In this document: piece by piece, positions 9,184-18,115 of the stretch
How positions within the stretch are numbered: position 1 is the stretch's first letter
How the letters are laid out: every line of letters starts with the position of its first letter
Assembly: GCA_031963405.1 (NCBI GenBank)
Contig: JASSUJ010000001.1
Location: forward strand, 496,001 to 560,000
DNA from: JASSUD01 sp031963405
Lineage (GTDB): Bacteria; Pseudomonadota; Gammaproteobacteria; Burkholderiales; Burkholderiaceae
Reading direction: 5' to 3'
DNA: 64,000 nucleotides
Program-made: the position numbers and the translations under genes
Notes under the pieces: model-generated
Told to the model about the DNA's origin: nothing
What the model saw: the letters and a program-made list of their open reading frames with translations, nothing else
Databases searched by the model: none

Positions 9184-9251
9184 GTTTAGCGGTCATCGCT
9201 GACCAACAGGCATAGCACTATGTTTGAGATAAGATCAAATAAGCAGGAAGT

Positions 9252-9495
9252 TAGGACTTATCCTCAATGAAAACGGGCTCGCGTTGACGGCTTTCAGGCA
9301 CGCACCCGGCGCCATGCTCGCGGCGATACGTCCAGTATTCGTCGCGTCCAATTCCTTGGGTGCGTGCCTGAAAGCCGTCAACCTCTCATTTAAGATGAGT
9401 TTTTTAGAAAAACGCACCAGCCAGCGCGCCCCGTTCCTTGCAGGGCGCACTGGCTGGCACGTTCGCGAGCCCGTTTTCATTGAGGACAGGCCCTA
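9252..9495. repeat. Nested inverted-repeat element overlapping a stop codon
   Basis: The outer perfect arms of 22 bases (9262-9283 and 9464-9485) extend imperfectly outward to about 9252 and 9495. Inside are 25-base perfect arms (9283-9307 and 9358-9382) and a 15-base pair with one mismatch (9417-9431 and 9443-9457). A small CTCAT/ATGAG stem followed by TTTTTT lies at 9384-9404. No ORF with coding character is inside. The right end contains the stop codon of the histidine kinase gene (9493-9495). Size and terminal inverted repeats fit a MITE-like element, or a strong two-way terminator. Confidence 0.65.
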
Positions 9496-11424
9496 ATCCA
9501 TCTCACGACTAGGCAATGTACAAATAAGGGCTTCTAAGCGGTCGATATTGACGGGTTTGGTTAAGTGATTCATAAAGCCTGCTGCCCGGCAGCGCTGGAT
9601 ATCTTCTTCCATGCCATAACCGGTAATGGCGATGGACGGAGCATTATCTTGTAAGGTGGTCCAGGCTTGCGCTACCTCAAGTCCGCTGCCATCGGGTAGG
9701 CCAAGATCACTGATGAGTAAATCAAAGCGAGTCTCACGCGCTGCCTGCAAGGCAGAATTGACGGTAGCTGTTACATGTACGGTATGCCCCAATGCTTCTA
9801 GCAGTTGAGCCATCGCTGAAGAGGTATATTCATTATCTTCCACCAACAACACACGCAAGCCGCGTGCACTGGCGGGCACGTTGCTTGCCGTACATTTGTC
9901 ATCCACAGCAGAGAGCGTTTGTGCCCGTACGGGCAAAGTTAAGGTAAAACATGCGCCCTGATTGCGTCCTTTGCTTTCTGCACTGAGGGTGCCGCCATGC
10001 TTTTGCGCGAGCGTTTTAGCAATAGCAAGCCCAAGACCTAAGCCACCAAAATTATGCGAGATCGTATCGTCGGCTTGTTCAAACGCCGAGAAAATGCGAG
10101 ACAGTGCATCTGCACTAATGCCAATGCCGGTGTCGGTTACAGCCACAGCTACAGTCGCCAGATCAGGGTTATAGGTATGCACTTCAATAGCACCGCCGGC
10201 AGGTGTAAATTTCACCGCATTTTTTACCAAGTTCCAAATGATTTGCTGTAAACGGGCAGCGTCACCTGAGACGCGCGTAGCAGTTGCATCAAAGCGCTTG
10301 GTCAAGATCAATCGTTTACCGTGAATCTCCGAGGTCGACATATCAATTGCGCTTTCTAAAAGCGCAATCAAGTCGACTATTTGAAAATGTAAGCTTAATT
10401 TGCCACGCGCTATGCTGGTTAAATCGAGCAAATCATCGATTAAACGTGCCTCTAATTCAACGTTACGACGGATAACCTCAAGCGTATTGGCAAGCGCTTC
10501 CGGTAAATTTGCTTTCAGCTCTATCAAGCGTACTGCAGCCAAAATAGGGGTAAGTGGGGTGCGCAATTCATGCGAAAGGATGGCAATAAAATTATCTTTG
10601 GCGCGGTTGGCGGTCTCAGCTTTTTCCTTAGCGAACCGCAACGCATCAGCCGCAATGCGTGCTTCGGTTGCATCGCGGATGACTTTTGAGTAACCGATCA
10701 ACTCGCCTTGCTCATCGCGAATGGCAGTAGTTACGCCTGCCGCAAAAAATGAATGCCCATCTTTGCGCAGCAACCAGCGGTCATCGCTACAGCTGCCAAG
10801 GCGCTGTGCTTTTTCTAGTCGACGCCTAAAAGTCTGAGCCCCTTCGCGACTATAAAAAATGCAAGCTGATTGCCCAACAATTTCTTGCGCCGTATAGCCA
10901 AAAATACGCTCAGAAGCGGCGTTCCACGTTCTAATTCGTCCACTTGGATCAAGCGTAATAACTGCATAATCTTTTAGCGCATTCACAAGCAAGCGAAAAT
11001 GGGTCTCCGTTTCACGTAATGCACGCTCTGCTTGAATTCGCTGGCGACGTTCGGTCACTTCAGTTAAGGCCCGCTGCACAACAGCCGGCAAGCGCCGCAA
11101 GCGTTGCTTTAGCACATAGTCAGTAGCACCTTGCTTGAGCATATCAACAGCGTACTCCTCACCCAATACACCAGAGATAAAAATAAAAGGTGTGTCTAAC
11201 CCTTGCTCGCGCACTATCGCTAGTGCTTGCGCGCCCGAGAATGAAGCCAACATAAAATCTGCCAGGATAATATCGAAGGTTTGACTCGATAGCCGCTCAA
11301 TAAAATCAGAACGTTTATCGACAATGGCAGCTTCACAACGATAGTCAGCTAACTCAAGCACGGCGAGCGTCAACTCTGCGTCTAAATGATTATCTTCTAC
11401 TAACAGCAAACGCAATGATTGCAT
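9493..11424 (-). CDS. Hybrid sensor histidine kinase (REC-PAS-HisKA-HATPase-REC)
   Basis: A 643-residue cytoplasmic phosphorelay protein without membrane segments. The N-terminal receiver (residues 4-120) has acidic pair ED at 10-11, phospho-acceptor Asp56 in ILADF and Lys in VLKQR. A PAS domain (about 140-255) with a GYTAQEIVGQ-type core and a PAC tail follows. HisKA has SHELRTPL (His near 289). HATPase_c has NLVKNAVKF, DTGIGI and GGLGLGLAI. The C-terminal receiver (about 515-635) has LLVEDN, phospho-Asp in LISDLGLPDG and Lys in LTKPV. There is no DNA-binding output and no partner gene adjacent, so the target regulator must be encoded elsewhere. The stop codon falls inside the inverted-repeat element. 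Confidence 0.93.
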   Translation of the reverse strand: MQSLRLLLVEDNHLDAELTLAVLELADYRCEAAIVDKRSDFIERLSSQTFDIILADFMLASFSGAQALAIVREQGLDTPFIFISGVLGEEYAVDMLKQGATDYVLKQRLRRLPAVVQRALTEVTERRQRIQAERALRETETHFRLLVNALKDYAVITLDPSGRIRTWNAASERIFGYTAQEIVGQSACIFYSREGAQTFRRRLEKAQRLGSCSDDRWLLRKDGHSFFAAGVTTAIRDEQGELIGYSKVIRDATEARIAADALRFAKEKAETANRAKDNFIAILSHELRTPLTPILAAVRLIELKANLPEALANTLEVIRRNVELEARLIDDLLDLTSIARGKLSLHFQIVDLIALLESAIDMSTSEIHGKRLILTKRFDATATRVSGDAARLQQIIWNLVKNAVKFTPAGGAIEVHTYNPDLATVAVAVTDTGIGISADALSRIFSAFEQADDTISHNFGGLGLGLAIAKTLAQKHGGTLSAESKGRNQGACFTLTLPVRAQTLSAVDDKCTASNVPASARGLRVLLVEDNEYTSSAMAQLLEALGHTVHVTATVNSALQAARETRFDLLISDLGLPDGSGLEVAQAWTTLQDNAPSIAITGYGMEEDIQRCRAAGFMNHLTKPVNIDRLEALICTLPSREMD

Positions 11425-11608
11425 AATGTCTTAGCTTTAATCTGCAAGCGCTAGCGACAAGCGTCAGCGCTTGCATAATTTGAAATAGTGATGAGAGCAT
11501 AAACTGCTTCTGCATCGACAAGACTACCGATAAAGTAATGTTGAAACGTTTGCTGGCTTGCTTACTTGCAGCAATTTTTTGATCTGACAAGTATTGGAAT
11601 ACGGGTCT

Positions 11609-11934
11609 AGCGCTTCACTTTTTAGTGGATGCTTACCCAGTAGCACCCAATCTTTTGCTGATAGGTGGCACTTTGGCGCCACGCTATGAAGACCTATTTA
11701 TTGGCTTGCTTAGAAGCCACGATGCGCTTCTGCTGGCTGGAAATTGGATGCTTACAAGCTCATGGCAGAACAAGCAGAAAGCATACCCAATGAAATAGCG
11801 CCCTCTGTCATCCCCTCTATTTACGCTTAAAGCGCTTACAAGACTTTAAAAAAGCCAGCAACGAAGTGGTCGGCTTAGTTATCTATGGAGAGTGTGTTCC
11901 ATATTGGGCAAAAACGCACAGAACAAGCTTTTAA
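11609..11934 (+). pseudogene. Decayed coding remnant, unknown family
   Basis: Three plus-strand frames in succession read like protein. The first begins HFLVDAYPVAPNLLLIGG and continues through YEDLFIGLL. A shift leads to WKLDAYKLMAEQAESIPNEI, and another leads to QDFKKASNEVVGLVIYGE before a stop near 11934. The codon and residue make-up looks coding in each, and the joins are single-base shifts, so I read this as a gene broken by at least two frameshifts. I do not recognise the family. It could instead be chance open frames. Confidence 0.3.
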
Positions 11935-11973
11935 GTTTTTGCAAACTAAACACTAATTAGAGAACAGCGGCGT

Positions 11974-12086
11974 AGAGCCTGTTTATCATCTTCAAAAGTG
12001 GGTTGTGTTGGGGTTCCGTATTGAATCAACCTTTTCACCCCAACAGATTCACTCACGCAAATTTTAAAATTCTTTGAACAGGTTCT
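11974..12086. repeat. Imperfect inverted repeat with AGAGCCTGTTTA / TGAACAGGTTCT ends
   Basis: The ends match those of the palindrome at 35404-35548 (AGAACCTGTTTAGTAA) and the hairpin at 59183-59221 (GAGCCTATTTA). The interior here is unrelated. The element lies between the gene remnant and the secreted-protein gene. Confidence 0.45.
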
Positions 12087-12211
12087 GAGACAGCCAGAGG
12101 AATAGAAACCAGTAAGTACATAATATACATGAGTGCCTATGCACCCTCCTGCCTACACCAGAAAGCCGCCTTGATCTCTTTTGAGAGCTTATCAGGAGGC
12201 ACTGAAAAATT

Positions 12212-12775
12212 TCACTGCTTCACTTTCACTATGATTACCGTGCCATCGGCCAGTACAATTTTTTTAAGCTGTCCATTCAATGGCATTTCAAAACGCACCA
12301 CTTCCTGATGCGCATGATCAACAGGACAATAAATTTCTACTCCTTTTTCTAACTGATGCGCGTAGCTACCTTGCGGGGTATGGGCACTAAAGCTGAGTTG
12401 AATCGAGACCATGTTATTTAACCCAATCACAGGGGCAAGCCTCACTTTAATTTGTTGCAACATCTCGTAGTTTGCATTCAACGGCAAACTGTCAATATGC
12501 GGGCAGCGTAAGTCGACTAGTGCGGCGCCAGTAGGAGGTTGTGTTTTCCAACTGAAATCATCCATGGCGCCAGAAGCAATGGCACGTGTCTCAGCAACAT
12601 TGCCATATTGTTTCGACACAACCTTGACCGTATAGCTCAACGGTGCATCCAGTGACTTCGTCGGGCGGCTCCAAGCATTAGGAAGGGCCTTGATACTTCC
12701 CACCATTAGCGTGAGCGAGCACATGCACAGCAGGCCCAAATTAATCCGTCTTAAGATAGTTAAGGAAGATTTCAT
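12212..12775 (-). CDS. Small secreted/periplasmic protein of unknown function
   Basis: A 187-residue protein with a convincing N-terminal signal peptide: basic MKSSLTILRR, hydrophobic LGLLCMCSLTLMVGS, and cleavage likely after IKA near residue 30. The mature part is beta-rich with two Cys residues (CPHIDS near 98 and CPVDH near 151) that could form a periplasmic disulfide. It ends with alternating hydrophobic residues (VLADGTVIIVKVKQ). The ATG has GGAG nine bases upstream. It resembles small conserved Burkholderia secreted proteins, but I cannot name the family securely. No operon partner is visible. Confidence 0.6.
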   Translation of the reverse strand: MKSSLTILRRINLGLLCMCSLTLMVGSIKALPNAWSRPTKSLDAPLSYTVKVVSKQYGNVAETRAIASGAMDDFSWKTQPPTGAALVDLRCPHIDSLPLNANYEMLQQIKVRLAPVIGLNNMVSIQLSFSAHTPQGSYAHQLEKGVEIYCPVDHAHQEVVRFEMPLNGQLKKIVLADGTVIIVKVKQ

Positions 12776-12995
12776 AGTAGTGCTCTCCGGGTTTAAGAAG
12801 CTACTGGCAGAATGGCTAAAACTTGCTTCATCAACGTTTTAAAGGTCGTCACTAAACATGGCACTTACCATTCGTTGTTACCCACTTAGCAACATTCCAT
12901 GATCCAGGCCGTACTGCTGTCCTACTGCCCTATCACTTCTCATGCCAGACCCTATTTCATGGCTGACGCCGCTACGGGTTTATACAGAGCTTTTC

Positions 12996-14574
12996 TCAGA
13001 TTAGTTCTATATTTAAACCGAGCACTTTTTTTATAGATTCTTGGTCTTCTTTTTTAAGTTTTGGCAAACTCTCTTCCAAAAGACTTTGAACACCTGGTCG
13101 AATGGTATAAGTGAAATTTATATTTTCTGCTAAAGCCAATAATATTGGAGAGCGCTCTTCTATAAGTATTTTTGGCAGCTGTGTATACAATATTTGAAAA
13201 ATAGTTTGCTCTATAGGAATAAGTCCTGACCAGAATTTTAATTTATAGATTAATTCAATAAGTATTGGTTGCAAAAATTCTAGCGATAAACCTTTAACAA
13301 GGTCATCCTTTACAAATTGCAAAAAGCTTTTTGACAAATAGGGTTCCCAACCCCATGTATGTGCTTCTTTTATGAAAGGCAAGAGCAATTTATCAGGATT
13401 TTTTTAACCGATTCGCTCCCAATATGGCTATAAGCTTTTCTCTGCATAAAATATGGCCATTGACCTAAATTTTGTATCATTAAAATCAATAACTGTGTAG
13501 CTTTTTCTTCTTGCAGTTGACCTATCCCTATTAGGAGAAGGTCAACTGCAGTTTCTTCCATATTTTTAATCGTCGAATATTGAATCGCTGAAGTTGAATT
13601 TCTTCTTATTTCAGGAAAAGAAATGCGTATTAACCTGATTAATAAATTTTACAAATCTATATCAGGCACATTTTTTAATTATTTTTTTAATAGCGATAAT
13701 ATAGATAATATATTCTGATGATACAGCGTAGCGGTCCCATCAGAATCAAAACATTTTTCAATGATAGTTAATAGTATGGTGCTGAACCATTGCTTTGGAG
13801 AGGAATTGAGCCATTCAAATAAACGCTCAGATAAGTTTTCTTTTGAGAGCGACTTTGAGCTTGTGTTTGCTTTCGGCAAAAAACCACATAAGCTAAAAAC
13901 CATCGGCCACAATTCCAAAGGAATATGACCTAAATTTTTTATCAATTCTGCCTGCACGGAATACTTTTTTTTGATTGTTATCCAGTTGGCAGATAAGCAT
14001 TTCTTAAAATTTTCTAGCAATATTTTATATTCTTGTGGATTTTGCAAAGAAGGAAGTACTTTAATATAGCGCGCTATAACTGTTGCAATTGAGTCTTCCG
14101 TTCGAAACGCGCTATTGGGTGGTGTTAAGGCAAGTTTACGTAGCTCGTCGCTTTGAACAAAAATCCACCTTTGCAATGAAATAGGGAGCTGCCTTTGCAT
14201 TAAAAACCAAAGGCATTTAAACGAGCGCTATAGGTGGGAGTTAAGGCAAGTTTGCCAATCTCATCTTTTTGAGTAAATGTGTCTCTTTTTAACGGATCAA
14301 GAATATGTTTTTGAAATGAAGCGAAGATTTTTATCGAAGAACTACTCTTTTTATCAAAGAACACACATGCTAAGACCCAAGCCTTTATTGTCTCAGGGTC
14401 TTTTATGTGCGCCCCAATACAAAGTAAGACATCCGTAGGAAAATTTTTCCTTGAGGATAATGGGCTAGATACCGCTTGCTGCGGATCATCTTCTGGTTTT
14501 TTAGTTTGTAAGGCTTTAGGGGGGAGCGGGCGAGGCGCACCAGACGGAGCGTTAAAAGGAGAACAGATATTCAT
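12996..14574 (-). pseudogene. Decayed F-box-like/helical-repeat effector gene (several frames)
   Basis: Four successive minus-strand ORFs (14574-14200, 14200-13679, about 13650-13370, 13388-12996) read as one disrupted gene of about 500 codons. The first has a Pro-rich N-terminus, then FPTDVLLCIGAHIKDPETI followed by ACVFF, which matches the F-box pattern (FPxDVLLxI...). Its end (DEIGKLALTPTYSAR) is repeated at the start of the next ORF (DELRKLALTPPNSAF). These are joined by a TAATG stop-start overlap, so a short tandem duplication plus a frameshift is likely. The rest is leucine-rich helical sequence resembling the C-terminal part of the 39115 protein. F-box proteins recruit eukaryotic ubiquitin ligase, so an inactivated host effector is the best guess. 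Confidence 0.5.
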
Positions 14575-14787
14575 GTCAATTAGTGAAAAAAAGAAGGTCT
14601 TTCTGTTCTTTGAAGCATAGGGACATTTGATGAGGCCACTTCAAATCACAACTTTTTAGCCATTGATGGAATCAGCTCTAAAAAGGAAAGCAGACAGTAG
14701 CATTCGCTCAGACATTACAATAAACGCTTTTTCCACACAGACGATTATCCTCTCTTCACCTCTTTTTCTAATCATTTCTCTTAGCTC

Positions 14788-15627
14788 ATGAATCTTGTTG
14801 TACAAAGTCTGCAGCCCCTCTCTGCTGCGCAACGCCAAGCCCTCCCCGCGCTTATGCCTAGCGCCACCGCTATTTTCCCAGACCCTTATACGCTACGTAT
14901 AAGCGAAGTCGATGCCAGCCGCCGCGCCGAAGTAGACGCATATTGCGCTGAGCACCAGCTGGACTTCGCTTATATTCCAAGCTTGCGCTTAGCTGATTTT
15001 AAAGTGCTTGCCATTGATATGGATTCGACGCTAATTACCATCGAATGTATTGATGAGATCGCTGATTTTTGTGGCATGAAAAAAGAAGTAGCAGCCATCA
15101 CCGAGGCATCGATGCGAGGTGAAATAAAAGATTTCGATGAAAGCTTAAGACAGCGTGTTGCACTCTTAAAAGGGTTAGACGTAAGCGCACTTGAGCAAGT
15201 ATTTAAGGAGCGGCTCAGGCTCACCCCAGGCGCGCAAGAATTGATAAACAAACTGCGTGCAGCAGGGCTGCGTACGCTGCTTGTGTCAGGAGGATTTACG
15301 TTTTTTGCCGATCGGCTAAAAACTCAACTTAAGCTGGATTATGCCCATGCTAATACGCTCGGCATTTCAGCTAACAAGCTGACTGGTAGCGTAGTCGGGA
15401 AAATTATTAACGCCGAAGCAAAAGCTCAAGCACTACGCGAAGTATGCGCGCAGCTTAACGTCGAACCCACACAGGCGATTGCAATTGGTGACGGGGCTAA
15501 TGATTTGAAAATGATGTCTGCCGCTGGCCTCTCTATTGCTTTTTGTGCCAAACCGGCAGTACGTGAAGCAGCACATGTTGCGTTGAATTTTGTTGGGCTA
15601 GACGGCGTGCTGCGGCTCTTTGAATAA
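14788..15627 (+). CDS. serB: Phosphoserine phosphatase
   Basis: Catalyses the last step of serine synthesis, O-phosphoserine to serine, in the cytosol. The 279-residue haloacid-dehalogenase-fold protein shows motif I DMDSTLI (nucleophile Asp near 77), motif II LLVSGGF, and motif III with the conserved Lys followed by GDGANDLKMM (near 230). The N-terminal 70 residues are a divergent ACT-like regulatory region, as in Burkholderia SerB. Length matches that group. It stands alone; downstream is a palindromic repeat separating it from convergent metC. Confidence 0.95.
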   Translation: MNLVVQSLQPLSAAQRQALPALMPSATAIFPDPYTLRISEVDASRRAEVDAYCAEHQLDFAYIPSLRLADFKVLAIDMDSTLITIECIDEIADFCGMKKEVAAITEASMRGEIKDFDESLRQRVALLKGLDVSALEQVFKERLRLTPGAQELINKLRAAGLRTLLVSGGFTFFADRLKTQLKLDYAHANTLGISANKLTGSVVGKIINAEAKAQALREVCAQLNVEPTQAIAIGDGANDLKMMSAAGLSIAFCAKPAVREAAHVALNFVGLDGVLRLFE

Positions 15628-15635
15628 GACCCTCT

Positions 15636-15748
15636 TAGGAAATATCCGCATAAGCCACTGGCAATAAATGCCTTTGCTGCCAGTGCGCTAATACCTAATG
15701 TAGAAAAGGCCGGCACGACGCTGCCCCGATTTATGTAGAAGTTTCCTA
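15636..15748. repeat. Dispersed intergenic palindromic repeat
   Basis: Arms TAGGAAATATCCGCATAAG and TTTATGTAGAAGTTTCCTA bracket a core containing GGCAATAAATGCCTTTGCTGCC and AGTGCGCTAATAC. The same core occurs, inverted, at 53640, 60870 and 63545. It sits between the convergent genes serB and metC. Confidence 0.6.
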
Positions 15749-15751
15749 GCT

Positions 15752-16957
15752 TTAATTCTGCTGCGTAGGCGAAGTAAGATGTAAAGCCATACTACGTGCA
15801 AGGTCTGCACGTAAATCAGCTTCATCTTCTAAACCAATAAAAAATCTTACTAAGCCACCCTTATGAGGCCAATGGCTTGCCGTGCGCATTTCAGGAATAG
15901 CATATGGCATAGCCAAGCTGTGAGCGCCGCCCCAACTAAAGCCAATTTTAAAAAGCTGTAAGTCTTCGACGAAGGCATCTATCTGTTCTGAAGAAAAAGC
16001 TTCGTTGAATACCACTGAAAAGAGCCCCCCTGCCTCGCTGAAATCACGTTGCCAATGGGCATGCCCTGGGCAATCAGGTAAGGCTGGGTGCAGCACCGCC
16101 GCGATTTCGGGGCATTTTTTTAGCCATTGCGCAACTGCCAATGCGCTGCGTGTGTGCGCTGCATAACGTATCGCCATGCTAGGTAAGCTACGCAGAATCA
16201 ACCCACAGTCATCTGCTGAAACCCCATAGCCAAGATGAATACGGCCTAATTTCAGCTTTTCATGCAATTGCGCATCTACGGTGATGGTCGCTCCCATTAA
16301 TACATCACTGCCACCTGATTGATATTTGGTGAGTGCTTGCATCGAAATATCACAGCCATGCTCGAAAGGCTTAAAAGCTAGGCCAGCTGAATAAGTATTA
16401 TCCAGTGCAGTAATAATGCCGTGTGCGCGTGCTACCTGTGTAATAGCTCGCACATCAGGCACTTCCATGGTTACTGAGCCAGGCGCCTCGATCCAGATTA
16501 GGCGAGTATTCGGTTGCACAAGCGCTGCAATACCAGCGCCAATCATTGGGTCGTAGTAGCGAGCTGAAATACCAAAATTTTTGGTCAGCCAGTCGCCATG
16601 CTCACGGCTTGAGGTATAGACATTGTCAGGGATAAGTACGTCATCGCCCGGTTTCAATAGCCCTAAATAAACATTTGCAATCGCAGCCATCCCAGAAGGC
16701 TGCAGTAATGCCTGCTTACCCCCTTCTAATTCCGCTAGGCGCTGCGCGAGTAGCAACGAAGTAGGCGTTGCATGCAAACCATAGCGCCACTGCGAATCAT
16801 CGCGCCAATCAGTCGAGCGCATGGTTTTTAGGTCAGGGAAAACAATGGTTGAGGCACGTGTAATGGGAGCTGGAAGCGCACTCCAATTTTTCGTGACAAT
16901 TTCATTGTTATGCAGAAGTCGTGTAGATAAATGGCGGTCGGAAAAGGTATCAGTCAT
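15752..16957 (-). CDS. metC: Cystathionine beta-lyase (PLP-dependent)
   Basis: A 401-residue Cys/Met-metabolism PLP enzyme. Cystathionine beta-lyase splits cystathionine to homocysteine, pyruvate and ammonia in methionine synthesis. Visible are the substrate-site RYGLHATPT segment, LQPSGMAAI (phosphate-binding loop), DNTYSAGLAF (Asp pairing with the PLP nitrogen) and the Schiff-base lysine in ALTKYQSGGSD (about residue 210). The C-terminal SWGGAHSLAMP motif is typical of the alpha-proteobacterial/Burkholderia MetC branch rather than of gamma-synthases. Single gene; no riboswitch seen upstream. Confidence 0.9.
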   Translation of the reverse strand: MTDTFSDRHLSTRLLHNNEIVTKNWSALPAPITRASTIVFPDLKTMRSTDWRDDSQWRYGLHATPTSLLLAQRLAELEGGKQALLQPSGMAAIANVYLGLLKPGDDVLIPDNVYTSSREHGDWLTKNFGISARYYDPMIGAGIAALVQPNTRLIWIEAPGSVTMEVPDVRAITQVARAHGIITALDNTYSAGLAFKPFEHGCDISMQALTKYQSGGSDVLMGATITVDAQLHEKLKLGRIHLGYGVSADDCGLILRSLPSMAIRYAAHTRSALAVAQWLKKCPEIAAVLHPALPDCPGHAHWQRDFSEAGGLFSVVFNEAFSSEQIDAFVEDLQLFKIGFSWGGAHSLAMPYAIPEMRTASHWPHKGGLVRFFIGLEDEADLRADLARSMALHLTSPTQQN

Positions 16958-17072
16958 CGAAATTTATTTCAGCGAATGGAGTGATTGCAAGATTACCAAA
17001 ATATAAACTAAATGAGTAAAAATTAGCGTGCTATTAAGCTCCTTACCTGAGCTCACCTACTCTTTAGTTCAC

Positions 17073-17891
17073 TCAAATAAGCCAAATCAAGCTCGCAAAG
17101 CCTGCTTTCACCCCCTCACGCCGATACGAATAAAAACGTGCTGGATCAGAAAAGGTACACCATTGCCCTCCATCAATACGCTGAATATTGAGCCGTGCTA
17201 GGCGCTGCCTCGCAAGTAGGCAAAGGTCTGCCCAATATTTGTTAGGTATTTCTGGGTGAGGATGAAAGGCAGCAGCGGTAGCCACGCGCTCAGCGGGTGT
17301 CGCCGCTTGCAAAAAAGTATCTCGTACTTCAGCGCCAACTTCAAACGCTTGAGTACCAATGGCTGGCCCTAAAAAGGCGTAAAGCTCTTCATTGCCCGCC
17401 AATGCTGCAACTTGAGCTGCTGTATTTTCAAGCACACCCGCTGCTAGCCCACGCCAACCAGCATGCGCAGCACCTACGGCTTGCCCTGCCCGATCACAAA
17501 TCAACACTGGCAAACAATCGGCGCTGATAGCTACACAGGCTATTTGTGGCTGTGCGGTTACACTGGCATCAGCCTGCGGCGCGGCCTCGCCTTTAGCTTG
17601 TTGCGCAAGCACTGCCTCAGCGTGCATCACCTGCGTGCCATGGACCTGCTCAAGCCAGGCTATTGGTACGCCGGCAAGCGCCGCTAGACGCGCCCGATTT
17701 TCGTTTAAACAGTGCGGCTCATCGCCGCTCTTAGGATTAAGGTTCAACCCACCTGGCTGTTCCAAACCCGCACGCCACTGACCATACGGCGGCGCGCTAA
17801 CTCCTCCCACGCGAGTTGTAATTAGCGCACGTACGCGAGGTGGCGCTTGCCAGTTAGGCAGTAAGCAATCATTTAGGGTTAATAAAGACAC
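17073..17891 (-). CDS. pgeF: Peptidoglycan editing factor PgeF (YfiH/DUF152)
   Basis: A 272-residue protein of the YfiH multicopper-polyphenol-oxidase-like family. PgeF corrects peptidoglycan precursors carrying L-Ser in place of L-Ala at the first stem-peptide position. Zinc-site and family motifs are visible: EQVHGTQV (about residues 80-87), ADCLPVLICD (about 125-134), GAAHAGWRGLAAGV (about 138-151) and FLGPAIG. It follows rluD on the same strand with a 224-base gap, the usual beta-proteobacterial order bamD (divergent)-rluD-pgeF. Confidence 0.9.
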   Translation of the reverse strand: MSLLTLNDCLLPNWQAPPRVRALITTRVGGVSAPPYGQWRAGLEQPGGLNLNPKSGDEPHCLNENRARLAALAGVPIAWLEQVHGTQVMHAEAVLAQQAKGEAAPQADASVTAQPQIACVAISADCLPVLICDRAGQAVGAAHAGWRGLAAGVLENTAAQVAALAGNEELYAFLGPAIGTQAFEVGAEVRDTFLQAATPAERVATAAAFHPHPEIPNKYWADLCLLARQRLARLNIQRIDGGQWCTFSDPARFYSYRREGVKAGFASLIWLI

Positions 17892-18115
17892 GTAGCCACC
17901 TCTCAGAAACCATTTGGCGATGCGCTAACTAGCAATGTAGTTGTCATCCGACAATCTATAAAGTAGCAAACACAAGCAGTAACAAGTCACGTTAATTCCG
18001 ACGAGGCGCCTATTTTTACGCAATTTCGCCTAACTACACCGCGCGCCCGCTTGGCAAAACTTTGTGGATTTTTATCACCGCCGCTTAGTACAAAGCTTGT
18101 TTATCGTTATGCAGT

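Larger units (their letters stand above)
11425..12211. other. Gene-poor spacer with gene remnant and palindromic repeat
   Basis: This 787-base stretch holds no intact gene. It contains a decayed plus-strand coding remnant (about 11609-11934) and an imperfect inverted repeat (11974-12086), both listed separately. The remainder shows nothing I can name. Confidence 0.5.

Noticed and set aside
9284..9496. 70- and 81-codon ORFs in both strands of the nested inverted repeat
   Set aside because: Their near-identical sequences on opposite strands are a by-product of the palindrome, not of coding.
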